From positions 310,001 to 374,000 of the forward strand of contig NZ_JAOTEN010000001.1 in NCBI RefSeq assembly GCF_025628965.1: a stretch of DNA of 64,000 nt, in the 5' to 3' direction. Source of the stretch: Chryseobacterium gilvum. GTDB taxonomy: Bacteria; Bacteroidota; Bacteroidia; Flavobacteriales; Weeksellaceae. Numbering within the stretch: the first letter of the stretch is position 1; every line of letters starts with the position of its first letter. The translations under genes were made by a program, and so were the position numbers. Below the pieces are notes generated by a model that searched no databases, had not been told where the DNA came from, and saw only the letters and a program-made list of their open reading frames with translations. Shown here one piece after another: positions 9,272 to 16,680 of the stretch.

Positions 9272-9615
9272 TTATTTTGATTTTAATGTTTTTGTTATGG
9301 ATACTAATAATTTTAATAATTCTGTAGCATCTTTTGATATGGAAAAAACTCTTCTTCTGACAAAAATTGAGTTTCATGCAAAAGATCTAGCCAATATAAA
9401 GTTTCATTAGTCTCTTTCAGGGCAATATATAATTTGTTTAAAAAATCTTTATCACTCTGCGCAAATTTACTTTCTGCTATCAGCGCACCGATTGCTGTTC
9501 CGCTTCTTAATAGTTGTTTAGACAAGACAAACTCTTTTTTACTGTCAGCTAAAAACTTATAGCAATGAACGATACGGATTGCAAATTTTTTAGACTTACT
9601 TTGAAGTACATTCAT
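9272..9615 (-). pseudogene. Four-helix-bundle protein (S23 / 23S rRNA intervening-sequence family), frameshifted near the 3' end
   Basis: The first 91 or so residues read as a typical four-helix-bundle protein (KFAIRIVHCYKFLADSKKEF, SGTAIGALIAES, LYIALKETNETLYWLDLL). At a run of six A on the plus strand (9342-9347) the frame slips: the open frame ends early in PYQKMLQNY at 9313. The next frame instead encodes FSISKDATELLKLLVSITKT and stops at 9272-9274, which is the classic C-terminus of this family. One extra T on the coding strand would restore a 114-residue protein. The cause may be a real mutation, slippage variation or a read error. The family is of unknown function and often sits in rRNA operons or as small inserted genes. 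The start at 9615 has ATG and good family alignment. Confidence 0.8.
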
Positions 9616-9620
9616 TTTAA

Positions 9621-9652
9621 AATTAGTATTTAGGAATTAGCATTTAGTAATT
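9621..9652. repeat. Right direct repeat flanking the four-helix-bundle gene
   Basis: 32-bp AATTAGTATTTAGGAATTAG-type sequence, 26/32 identical to 9210-9241. It overlaps the hairpin at 9634-9686. Confidence 0.6.
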
Positions 9653-9686
9653 GTAAACTAAATTACTAATTTCTAAATGCTAATTC
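9634..9686. repeat. Inverted repeat between exporter gene and inserted gene
   Basis: GAATTAGCATTTAG at 9634-9647 pairs perfectly with CTAAATGCTAATTC at 9673-9686; an inner AGTAATT/AATTACT pair adds to the stem, with a bulge. It sits directly downstream of the exporter stop, where it could act as a weak transcription barrier or be an end of the inserted unit. Confidence 0.55.
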
Positions 9687-9690
9687 TTAA

Positions 9691-11883
9691 TTAATCACCC
9701 AGTTCCAACTGATTTTTAACGAGTCTGTAATATTCACCTCTTAAAGCCACTAATTCTGTATGATTTCCTTCTTCCACTACTTTTCCTTTATCTAAAACAA
9801 TAATTTTATCTGCGTGTTTTACAGTGGATAATCGGTGGGCAATGACAATCGCTGTTTTTCCTTCAAAAAACTGCTCCAGGTTTTCCATAATAATCTTTTC
9901 ATTATTAGCATCCAAAGCACTGGTTGCTTCATCGAAGAAAATGTATTCCGGGGATTTGTAAACGGCTCGTGCGATGAAAAGCCTTTGTTTTTGTCCGCCA
10001 CTGACGCCGAGACCTTCGTTACCGATTTTTGTGTTATAACTTAAAGGCAACCCTTCGATAAAATCTTTGATATTCGCAATTTCTACTGCTTTTCTCAGTT
10101 TTGATTTGTTTACATAATCTTCACCTACAGCAATATTATTGGCAATCGTATCATTAAAAACATAACCTTCCTGCATGACAACACCACATTGATCTCTCCA
10201 GAATCTTGGGGAGATGTTTTTCATCTGGGTGTTCCCGATTTTTATTTCGCCCTCATTGGGTTCATAAAATTTCATTAATAATTTTAATAGAGTGGTTTTT
10301 CCGCTTCCGCTGGCTCCGACGATGGCTGTGGTTTTCTGGTAAGGAATCTGAAGGTTTAGATTTTCAAAAACAAACTGATCAGAACCGATATAGCGGAACG
10401 ACATATTACTGATTTCAATGTCTTTTTCCGGAACTTCGGTGGCATATTGCTCATCTTTATTTTCTTCATCATCTTTATCGTGAATTTCGCCTAATCTTTC
10501 CAAAGAAATTTTAGCGTCCTGAGTCTGTTTGATAAAGTCGATCAATTGTAAAAGCGGACTGTTTAATTGCCCGATAATATATTGTACGGAAAGCATCATT
10601 CCCAAAGTAAGGTTTCCACTCAATACCAATTTGGCAGACAGAAAGCTTACCAGAATATCTTTCATCTGGTTGATGAAATTTCCACCTACCGATTGCCATT
10701 GCTCTAATGATAAAGATTTTATTCTTAATTTAAACAGTTTCACCTGCAAAAACTCCCAATCCCATCTTTTTTGTTTTTCAGCATTAAACATCTTGATTTC
10801 CTGCATCCCGTTGATCAGCTCAATCACTTTGCTTTGCTCCTGCGAAACCTGGGAAAACCTTTTATAATCCAGCTCTTTTCTTTTTCTGAGAAAAAACGTA
10901 ATCCATGCGATATATAAAACTGCTCCTACCAAATAGACCACGAACAGTCTGTAATCGTAAAACAGCAACACAATACTGAATATAATTAAGTTAACCAGAG
11001 AAAATAAAGTGTTCAGAGAAGAATTGGTTAAGAGCTGCTCAATTCTGTGATGGTCGTTGATTCTCTGCATAATATCACCCGTCATTCTGGTATCAAAAAA
11101 ACTGATGGGCAGCTTCATTAATTTAATAAAGAAATCGGAAATAATGGAAATATTGATGCGGGTGGAAAGATGCAGTAAAATCCAGCTCCTGATCACTTCA
11201 ATACCCATTCTTCCCAGAAAAAGCATGACCTGTGCGAGGAGTACCAGATAAATAAAATTCAGGTCCTGATTCTGAATTCCGACATCGACAATGCTCTGCG
11301 TAAGAAAAGGCAGAATAAGCGAAAGCAGGCTTCCGGCGAGCAATCCGAGCGCAAGCTGTATGATGAGCGATTTATATTTTAGCAGATATTTTGAAAGAAA
11401 GGAAAAGCTGGCTTTGCTTTCTTTATCATCAAACTCGGTCTGAAAAAAAGCCGGGGTTGTTTCTAAAATTAAGACAATTCCCTCTTCTGTATGTTCATTG
11501 GCGTTTTCTCCGATCCAGAACTTGATAAACTCTTCTCTCGTATAGGTAATTAAACCATAACTGGGATCTGAAACATACACGATATTATTTTTATCAATTT
11601 TATAAACGACTACAAAATGCTGCTTGTTCCAATGTACAATACATGGAAAAGGCACTTCTTCCGTAAGGGTGTTAAAGTCGATCTGTACGCCTAAAGAACG
11701 GAAGCCCAAATCTTCCGCCGCGTCACTTAACCCTAATAAACTGCTTCCTTCCCGGGTTGTTTCCGAAAGATTTCTAATCTGCTGTAATGAAATGCTTTTG
11801 CCATAAAATTTACTGACAATTCTAAGGCAGGTTGGTCCGCAATCTTTGGAGTCGGGCTGAAGATAAAAAGGAAATTTTTTCAA
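9691..11883 (-). CDS. C39 peptidase-containing ABC exporter of double-glycine peptides
   Basis: 730 residues. Residues 1-130 form a C39 leader peptidase with catalytic Cys15 (KDCGPTCL), His89 (NKQHFVVVY) and Asp106 (VSDPSYG), all present, so it should be active. A six-helix ABC transmembrane domain spans about 165-450. The ATPase domain has Walker A GASGSGKTT (about 521), signature VSGGQKQR (about 627), Walker B YIFFDEATSALD (about 649) and the H-loop IAHRLS (about 683). Proteins of this kind cut the leader after the double glycine and export the mature peptide. Three GG-type peptide genes lie immediately upstream on the same strand and the HlyD adaptor downstream, giving a coherent type I peptide export unit in the inner membrane. 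Confidence 0.95.
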   Translation of the reverse strand: MKKFPFYLQPDSKDCGPTCLRIVSKFYGKSISLQQIRNLSETTREGSSLLGLSDAAEDLGFRSLGVQIDFNTLTEEVPFPCIVHWNKQHFVVVYKIDKNNIVYVSDPSYGLITYTREEFIKFWIGENANEHTEEGIVLILETTPAFFQTEFDDKESKASFSFLSKYLLKYKSLIIQLALGLLAGSLLSLILPFLTQSIVDVGIQNQDLNFIYLVLLAQVMLFLGRMGIEVIRSWILLHLSTRINISIISDFFIKLMKLPISFFDTRMTGDIMQRINDHHRIEQLLTNSSLNTLFSLVNLIIFSIVLLFYDYRLFVVYLVGAVLYIAWITFFLRKRKELDYKRFSQVSQEQSKVIELINGMQEIKMFNAEKQKRWDWEFLQVKLFKLRIKSLSLEQWQSVGGNFINQMKDILVSFLSAKLVLSGNLTLGMMLSVQYIIGQLNSPLLQLIDFIKQTQDAKISLERLGEIHDKDDEENKDEQYATEVPEKDIEISNMSFRYIGSDQFVFENLNLQIPYQKTTAIVGASGSGKTTLLKLLMKFYEPNEGEIKIGNTQMKNISPRFWRDQCGVVMQEGYVFNDTIANNIAVGEDYVNKSKLRKAVEIANIKDFIEGLPLSYNTKIGNEGLGVSGGQKQRLFIARAVYKSPEYIFFDEATSALDANNEKIIMENLEQFFEGKTAIVIAHRLSTVKHADKIIVLDKGKVVEEGNHTELVALRGEYYRLVKNQLELGD

Positions 11884-11913
11884 AATTTGAATTAAAATTT
11901 ATAATAAGAAAGA

Positions 11914-11929
11914 GGCTGAATAAACAGCC
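11914..11929 (-). terminator. Possible weak terminator/attenuator before the exporter gene
   Basis: Read on the minus strand, GGCTG-TTTATT-CAGCC is followed by TCTTTCTTATT. The short stem sits between the last small peptide gene and the exporter start. It could let peptide mRNA accumulate over exporter mRNA. Weak evidence. Confidence 0.35.
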
Positions 11930-11999
11930 CCAATCTCTTAAAATTATTTAGGATTTAAAAATACAATATTATTTTGTTGTTTTATAAAAATCCTTACAC

Positions 12000-12152
12000 C
12001 TATTGCGGACAAACGACAGCCGGACAAATAAGTCTCGGACACCGTGGTCTGCCATCGGTAGGGCAACATTCTTTTGAGCATCCGATGATGATCGGCCCAG
12101 CTCCAAAAATGTCTTTCATTTCGTTTCTTGCCAATTTTTTCAGATTATTCAT
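12000..12152 (-). CDS. Small cysteine-rich GAG-leader peptide (bacteriocin-like), paralogue A
   Basis: 50 residues, shorter than usual ORF cut-offs. The N-terminus MNNLKKLARNEMKDIFGAG is a Chryseobacterium-type double-glycine-like leader, with GAG in place of GG. The mature part begins PIIIGC and carries six cysteines (25, 29, 30, 38, 43, 48) spaced C-x3-C-C-x7-C-x4-C-x4-C, and many prolines. The same spacing occurs in the neighbouring peptide at 12163-12309. It lies 116 bp before the C39 exporter and in the same direction. It is likely cut by the C39 peptidase, exported and oxidised to three disulfides; antibacterial or signalling activity is inference. Confidence 0.8.
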   Translation of the reverse strand: MNNLKKLARNEMKDIFGAGPIIIGCSKECCPTDGRPRCPRLICPAVVCPQ

Positions 12153-12162
12153 CTTCTTATTT

Positions 12163-12309
12163 TTAAGATTCTACAGGACATGGTGCAAAACAGTAGATGT
12201 TTGGGCATCTTTTTATTCCCGGAGGAGGGCAGCAAGCCTGAGAACAGGTTAAAGCTCCACCATTAAGGTTCTTCATTTCGTTTCTTGAGATTTTTTTTAA
12301 ATTTTTCAT
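12163..12309 (-). CDS. Small cysteine-rich GG-leader peptide (bacteriocin-like), paralogue B
   Basis: 48 residues. The leader MKNLKKISRNEMKNLNGG ends in a canonical double glycine at 17-18. The mature part ALTCSQACCPPPGIKRCPNI (first 20 residues) continues to six cysteines in total (22, 26, 27, 35, 40, 44), spaced C-x3-C-C-x7-C-x4-C-x3-C. This nearly equals paralogue A, so the two arose by duplication and share a cysteine scaffold. The stop is 10 bp upstream of the start of paralogue A on the same strand. Export by the adjacent C39 ABC transporter is expected. Confidence 0.83.
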   Translation of the reverse strand: MKNLKKISRNEMKNLNGGALTCSQACCPPPGIKRCPNIYCFAPCPVES

Positions 12310-12341
12310 AATAAAATAGTTTGGTTGGTTTGATGATTAAA

Positions 12342-12485
12342 TTAGGGTTGGTTTCCGCCGCCGCATCCGTCGTACGGCATGCATTTCCATTTTCCGTCGA
12401 TCAGGCAGAGTTGTCCGCCTTGACAGGTAATGCCGCCCTGAATCGTTTTCAGTTCGTGCCTGTTGATTTTTTTTAAATTTTTCAT
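12342..12485 (-). CDS. Small GG-leader peptide with four cysteines (bacteriocin-like)
   Basis: 47 residues. The leader MKNLKKINRHELKTIQGG has the double glycine at 17-18. The mature part starts ITCQGGQLCLIDGKWKCM and ends in a glycine-rich CGGGNQP tail; cysteines are at 21, 27, 35 and 41. It differs in scaffold from the two downstream paralogues but shares the leader, so it is probably handled by the same exporter. It lies 96 bp downstream of the C39-like/VKOR/thioredoxin gene and 32 bp upstream of paralogue B. Confidence 0.82.
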   Translation of the reverse strand: MKNLKKINRHELKTIQGGITCQGGQLCLIDGKWKCMPYDGCGGGNQP

Positions 12486-12581
12486 ACTGATTGATTTGGT
12501 AATTTTCCTACTCTTTTTAAGCTTTTCGGATATCGCTTTTCATTCATTTAAAATTAATCAATTTAAATTAAATGATAACAA

Positions 12582-14087
12582 TTATGCTGAAAAATCTTCA
12601 TCCTCAATCAATTCACTGATAAAATAATAAATATCTTCACGGTCATATTTTTCAGGAAACTGATATCCGTTCAGCAAAAAAACGGGGGTGAAATTGATTC
12701 CCGCCTCATTGTTTTCTGCAGACATGGCAAGAATAGGATTTAAATCTTCAGGCGTAGCTGATTGTGATATTTCTCTGATTGCATTTTCATCTCTATTTTC
12801 AAACCAGCTATCTACTGTAGTTAAAAATTCTTTTTGCGATCTGTTTTTATAAATATGAAAAAAATCTGACATCAGCTGCGTTTGTTTTTCATCAGATTTC
12901 TGAGAAAAATTAAACCTGATTTGCGCAGAAATATCATCCGGATATTTTTTCAGCAGATCTTCCATGATGGTATGCGCGCCTTTGCAAAAACCGCAGTACG
13001 GATTTGATACGATTGACAGGTGAAGTTTTGCGTTCTGATTTCCCACAAAAAAAGTCGATTGATCGGTAAACTCAATTTTTTCTCTGTCTAAAAGCTCTCT
13101 TTTAAACAAATCATAATTTCTCTTAAATCTCAGGTTTTTAGCATTTGATTTTTTTAGTTCTTCATATTGTTTCAACGTATTGTTTATAAAAGCCACCGTT
13201 AAAAAAAGGGCAGAAAATAAAACAGCACTGATGAAAATGACCGCTGTTGAAGGATTCCAGCTGAAATACAATGCACTTACCGCAATTTGTGACAATAGGA
13301 TAAGAATGATGACCAAACATACTCTGCAGAGCGATTTTTCTACAAATGTCTGAATGTATAAAGAATAGATAATGACCGCAATAGAAATCAGAGTAATGAT
13401 TTTAAGGAGAAACTGCGTTCCGGGAAATAGCAATCCAAGCATTGAAATTCCCAGGAAATAGATAAGGCTGAAATCTGAAAGTTTAAGCCCTAGAATGTCG
13501 GTTTTATCAGACGAAAATATTTTAGAACATGAGCTTTGAGACTGTACATTTGAGGTGCCTCCGCAAATGTTGCTTACTATGGCAGATTCATTACCGAATT
13601 TTTGGTTAAACAATTCTAAAGAGATGTATACTCCGGCTAATGATAAGAGGTTAAAAACAGTTTCGTACCAGGCAAATTGCAATAAAGAATAGAGCAGTAT
13701 AATCCCGAATACAATATAAATGAAAGGTTGTATGTTGAAAAAAGCGGTGCTTTTAACCGTTTCACTTTTTTCAAACAGAAAAACAAAATCCCCTGATTGT
13801 TGATACAGCTCGTCCTTGGTAAGATTTTTAATTTTATCGGAATAAATGGTATATGTATTTCCTTTTTTCTTGACCAACGAAAAAGATTGATCTACCAAAG
13901 CCATAAATTCTTCCGGAAGCTCTTCCCAATATTCCTTGTCTAGTTCGTAGGCGTCGTTCTGGAGTCCCATAAAATTGAGTGTATCGCTGAAAGCCAATGC
14001 AGAAGGGTAGTTGGGGTGAGAATTAAACTGAAAATAAAACTCCTGTTTGTCGAGCTTAAAATAGTCTATGAGTTTATCGAAATTCAT
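12582..14087 (-). CDS. Fused inactive C39-like / VKOR / thioredoxin membrane protein (disulfide-forming)
   Basis: 501 residues. Residues 1-110 resemble a C39 peptidase domain (PSALAFSDTLNFMGLQNDAY parallels the exporter's LSDAAEDLGF stretch) but lack the catalytic Cys and His. Several transmembrane helices follow (about 118-310) with VKOR features: a loop cysteine pair at about 174 and 187 (CGGTSNVQSQSSC) and the quinone-facing CRVC at about 254-257. The C-terminus is a periplasmic thioredoxin-like domain with NPYCGFC at about 366-369. Such proteins form disulfides and pass electrons to quinone. Its place among cysteine-rich GG peptides suggests that it binds their leaders and oxidises the cargo (inference). 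Confidence 0.88.
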   Translation of the reverse strand: MNFDKLIDYFKLDKQEFYFQFNSHPNYPSALAFSDTLNFMGLQNDAYELDKEYWEELPEEFMALVDQSFSLVKKKGNTYTIYSDKIKNLTKDELYQQSGDFVFLFEKSETVKSTAFFNIQPFIYIVFGIILLYSLLQFAWYETVFNLLSLAGVYISLELFNQKFGNESAIVSNICGGTSNVQSQSSCSKIFSSDKTDILGLKLSDFSLIYFLGISMLGLLFPGTQFLLKIITLISIAVIIYSLYIQTFVEKSLCRVCLVIILILLSQIAVSALYFSWNPSTAVIFISAVLFSALFLTVAFINNTLKQYEELKKSNAKNLRFKRNYDLFKRELLDREKIEFTDQSTFFVGNQNAKLHLSIVSNPYCGFCKGAHTIMEDLLKKYPDDISAQIRFNFSQKSDEKQTQLMSDFFHIYKNRSQKEFLTTVDSWFENRDENAIREISQSATPEDLNPILAMSAENNEAGINFTPVFLLNGYQFPEKYDREDIYYFISELIEDEDFSA

Positions 14088-14124
14088 ATGATAGGTTGTA
14101 AAGTTTGGTGGTAGCCAAATTTAA

Positions 14125-15213
14125 TTATTTTTTAATCAAATCAACCAAATCTTTTTCAGAAGATAAACCGGTAGATGATGCTATAATGTGTAAATCATTA
14201 TCAACCAACACAGTATAAGGAATAGCGCCATTCAATTTAAAACGAATCTGCAGGGTCTCATAAGCCGAATTTTTTTTATCAGCAATAAGCTGTTTCCAGC
14301 TCATGTTTTCCTGTGCTAATGCTTTTTGCCAGGCTGATTGATCTTCGTCTATCGATATTGAAATAAATTCAGTTTCTTTAGCATACGATGCAAAGGTTTT
14401 TTTTAGCAAAGGTATTTCTTGTCTGCACGGTCCGCACCAGCTCGCCCAGAAAACAATTAAATGTTTTTTATATTTTTTATTGAGAATTTCTTCTTTGGTG
14501 TGTCGGTTATTTTCAAGGAGAGGAAGTAAGATATTTTTCTCGTTAAATCTTTTTTCGTTGTAAGCGTACAGTTTCTTATAGGTATTACTTTCAGTAATTT
14601 CGCCTTTAAATGAGTGTAATAAATCTTGCGTTTGCAGTGCAGAAAAACTGTTTTTATTTTCACTAATCTTATACAATAGATGATATGAAAACGGATATTC
14701 AATTAATTTTTCTTTAATAATTGAAACGGTTTTAGGAGTGATATGTTCGAATAAGTCCTCATCTATATGATAGAGTGCGTCCGTTTGTTTTCCTGTTATA
14801 ATTGGAGAGAATAAAGTTATTGATTTTACATTTTCTGGAAAACTAGTCGGAGTATTATCAAAGGTTTTTCCATTTATGATTATTGTAGAATCTGATAAAA
14901 ATCGGGTTTGTTCTAATGGAGCTCCTTTATATTTAGCTTTAGTAGGGAAGCCTATATATGTGAATATATTATGATTATCTACATGATTCAGTCCAAGATA
15001 TACAGGTTCATTATTTTTCCAATGGTAAATAAAATTAAATTTTCCTTTTTTTGTCTGTATACTGTCAATTTTATTGGTTCCATTGTCTTCATAGAGATAC
15101 ATTATTCCGTCAGGTAGATTGGGAATATTACCTGTTATTAATGTTTGTTTTTTTTCTTGATTACAAGATATATGGCAAAGAAGTCCAAGAATGATAATAA
15201 AATATAATTTCAT
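14125..15213 (-). CDS. TlpA-like thioredoxin-fold lipoprotein
   Basis: 362 residues from the ATG at 15213; an in-frame opening upstream to 15315 exists but the lipoprotein signal MKLYFIIILGLLCHISC begins here. Residues about 25-130 form an N-terminal DUF4369-like domain (LITGNIPNLPDGIMYLYEDN). A TlpA/AhpC-type thioredoxin domain with WASWCGPCRQEIP at about 253-265 follows. It is a periplasm-facing thiol-disulfide oxidoreductase. It lies 37 bp upstream of the VKOR fusion, in the same direction. It may reduce or isomerise disulfides in the exported peptides or keep the oxidase thiols in the right state (inference). Confidence 0.88.
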   Translation of the reverse strand: MKLYFIIILGLLCHISCNQEKKQTLITGNIPNLPDGIMYLYEDNGTNKIDSIQTKKGKFNFIYHWKNNEPVYLGLNHVDNHNIFTYIGFPTKAKYKGAPLEQTRFLSDSTIIINGKTFDNTPTSFPENVKSITLFSPIITGKQTDALYHIDEDLFEHITPKTVSIIKEKLIEYPFSYHLLYKISENKNSFSALQTQDLLHSFKGEITESNTYKKLYAYNEKRFNEKNILLPLLENNRHTKEEILNKKYKKHLIVFWASWCGPCRQEIPLLKKTFASYAKETEFISISIDEDQSAWQKALAQENMSWKQLIADKKNSAYETLQIRFKLNGAIPYTVLVDNDLHIIASSTGLSSEKDLVDLIKK

Positions 15214-15230
15214 TGTAATATTTTTAAATT

Positions 15231-15262
15231 GAGAGAGATTTCTCTTATTCAAAATCTCTCTC
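15231..15262. repeat. Hairpin in the leader of the TlpA-like gene
   Basis: GAGAGAGATTT (15231-15241) and AAATCTCTCTC (15252-15262) form an 11-bp perfect stem with a 10-nt loop. On the plus strand it is followed by a T-rich run; on the minus strand it lies 17 bp ahead of the TlpA-like start. It may affect translation or mRNA stability, or be a terminator read from the plus strand. Confidence 0.5.
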
Positions 15263-15271
15263 TTTGTTTTT

Positions 15272-15355
15272 TTAGCATCGAGATGCTCCTCCATTTGATG
15301 AAAGCTGATGCACAAGGATAGAGTTTAAATAATCTATGAGTTTATCGAAATTCAT
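15272..15355 (-). pseudogene. Truncated duplicate of the VKOR-fusion 5' end (27 codons)
   Basis: The ORF begins MNFDKLIDY, identical to the first nine residues of the C39-like/VKOR gene. The DNA from its ATG is the same for 23 bases and then differs at one base in the next eight. It continues LNSILVHQLSSNGGASRC and stops. The identity is too long for chance and lies upstream of the TlpA gene, so it is probably a scar of a duplicated or deleted VKOR-type gene. A short expressed peptide is less likely, although an NGG motif is present. Confidence 0.5.
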
Positions 15356-15393
15356 ACAGTATTTAGTGTGTGATTATTTTATGAAGATGACAA

Positions 15394-16212
15394 TTAATTT
15401 TTAAGTAAGTCAAGTTCAATACTATTATTGTCTTTTTTCAAGTCTTCAAACGCTGCTTTTTCAAATTGACGAAAAATTTCATTTCCGGAGTGAAAAACAC
15501 CATTAACATCTGTTTGGTCTGGAAAAGCCCCAACTGAACCTGCCATCGGATTTTTTCGAAAATTTTTATAAATTTTTACATATTTTGGATACGTGATTTT
15601 CACATCTTTAAAATTATTCACGTAAGGATAATTAAAGTCGCCTTTTGCATTTCTTATTCCTTTTAGTTCAAAAATATGGCTTTTATGAACATCTTCAATT
15701 TTAAGAATCAGTCCTGGAAGTCCAAAAAATTTATATGGACCACTTTGTATCGGGATCTCTTTTGCAAACCATGCGACCCAATTTCTGCCCCCAAACTCTG
15801 TGGTTGCTTTTTGCACTTTATACCCCAAAATATAATCAAACTCTGCAAGTATATTCCATTTTAAATTTATATTCTGACTAACTGAATATCTATATGGAGG
15901 CAGAATTGTAACAAACTCAATTTTTTGAGTATTAATATTTTTAATTACCCTATCATTATTCATTTTTATGTTAGAGAGTTTAGAAGAGATTCTTTTCTTT
16001 GCATCTGCGTTCAATGCTGAATCTGATTCGTATTTTTCAAAACTATAGAATTCTGATTTATCGTTACTAACATTCAAAACCATTATTTCTTTCCCTAAAT
16101 TTTTCAGGTTAGTAGAATCTGGAATAAATAGGTGTTCATAGAAAAATTGTTTGTTTTGACCCAAAACATTAATTGAGACAAAAAAAAGAATTATGATTTT
16201 AATGATTTTCAT
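15394..16212 (-). CDS. GLPGLI-family secreted protein
   Basis: 272 residues. A signal peptide (MKIIKIIILFFVSINVLGQ) precedes a beta-rich body with the family motif FFGLPGLILKIED near residue 165, preceded by the common W-F-A-K-E-I-P-I-x-x-G-P-Y-K-F element. GLPGLI proteins are abundant in Bacteroidota and have no established function. Here the gene lies 66 bp downstream of the GG peptide at 16279-16479 and upstream of the TlpA-like gene, all on one strand, so it probably belongs to the peptide cluster. Confidence 0.88.
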   Translation of the reverse strand: MKIIKIIILFFVSINVLGQNKQFFYEHLFIPDSTNLKNLGKEIMVLNVSNDKSEFYSFEKYESDSALNADAKKRISSKLSNIKMNNDRVIKNINTQKIEFVTILPPYRYSVSQNINLKWNILAEFDYILGYKVQKATTEFGGRNWVAWFAKEIPIQSGPYKFFGLPGLILKIEDVHKSHIFELKGIRNAKGDFNYPYVNNFKDVKITYPKYVKIYKNFRKNPMAGSVGAFPDQTDVNGVFHSGNEIFRQFEKAAFEDLKKDNNSIELDLLKN

Positions 16213-16278
16213 ATATTTTTATTTAAAACAAAAGACTGTCAAATAATTATTTAACAGTCTTAATTATTTTGATCAATT

Positions 16279-16479
16279 TTAACAAGCTCGTAAAAATTGG
16301 CCTGAAGGACAATTGCTACTTGTACTGCAATCACCGCATTCATAAAGAGTTTTACAACATTGATAACAGCTTTCTGCAATTGAACCTTCTTCATTTAGAG
16401 CTTCAATACCTGCAGATATTTTTTTTCCGCCTATTAAGGTTTTTAGTTCTTTTCTTGAAATTTTTTTCAACTTTTTCAT
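16279..16479 (-). CDS. Cysteine-rich GG-leader peptide (bacteriocin-like), first gene of the cluster
   Basis: 66 residues. The leader MKKLKKISRKELKTLIGG has the double glycine at 17-18. The mature part carries seven cysteines (38, 41, 42, 48, 51, 57, 66), including the CYQCC and CGDC clusters. It shares only the leader with the peptides at 12.0-12.5 kb. It is the most upstream minus-strand gene, facing the XRE regulator across 244 bp, so the operon promoter should lie in that gap. Likely exported by the C39 ABC system; activity unknown. Confidence 0.85.
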   Translation of the reverse strand: MKKLKKISRKELKTLIGGKKISAGIEALNEEGSIAESCYQCCKTLYECGDCSTSSNCPSGQFLRAC

Positions 16480-16516
16480 TTTATTAATATAGTTTAATAA
16501 TTATTCCTTGCCATAT

Positions 16517-16534
16517 AAACCCTGACATGGGTTT
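16517..16534 (-). other. Small hairpin in the leader of the first peptide gene
   Basis: AAACCC-TGACAT-GGGTTT can fold as a 6-bp stem between the likely promoter and the peptide ATG. The palindrome GCTGATCAGC (16537-16546) follows at once. Either could be a protein or RNA control site. Confidence 0.35.
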
Positions 16535-16604
16535 TTGCTGATCAGCGATTAAAAATCTGTTTACTTGTACTGTACACATACAAAAAAACAAACTTTATAG
16601 TATT

Positions 16605-16612
16605 CAAAAATA
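16605..16612 (-). promoter_or_regulatory. Candidate -7 box for the peptide-cluster operon
   Basis: On the minus strand this reads TATTTTTG, an exact TAnnTTTG match, 125 bp upstream of the first peptide start. No convincing -33 TTG. The palindrome TGTAC-T-GTACA at 16566-16576 lies just downstream and could be an operator. Confidence 0.4.
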
Positions 16613-16680
16613 TAAAATAAACTTTCGATACGACGGGATGCTTTTTGCGATTTTTTGGTAATTTTCTGATAATTTTGAAC

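Noticed and set aside
11974-12252. 92-codon plus-strand ORF over the small peptide genes
   Set aside because: It is the complement of two GG-leader peptide genes that have clear leaders and cysteine scaffolds; its own translation has no family features.
15214-15315. 34-codon N-terminal extension of the TlpA-like lipoprotein
   Set aside because: It would place a lipoprotein signal inside the protein and covers the hairpin and the VKOR duplicate; the ATG at 15213 gives a clean signal.
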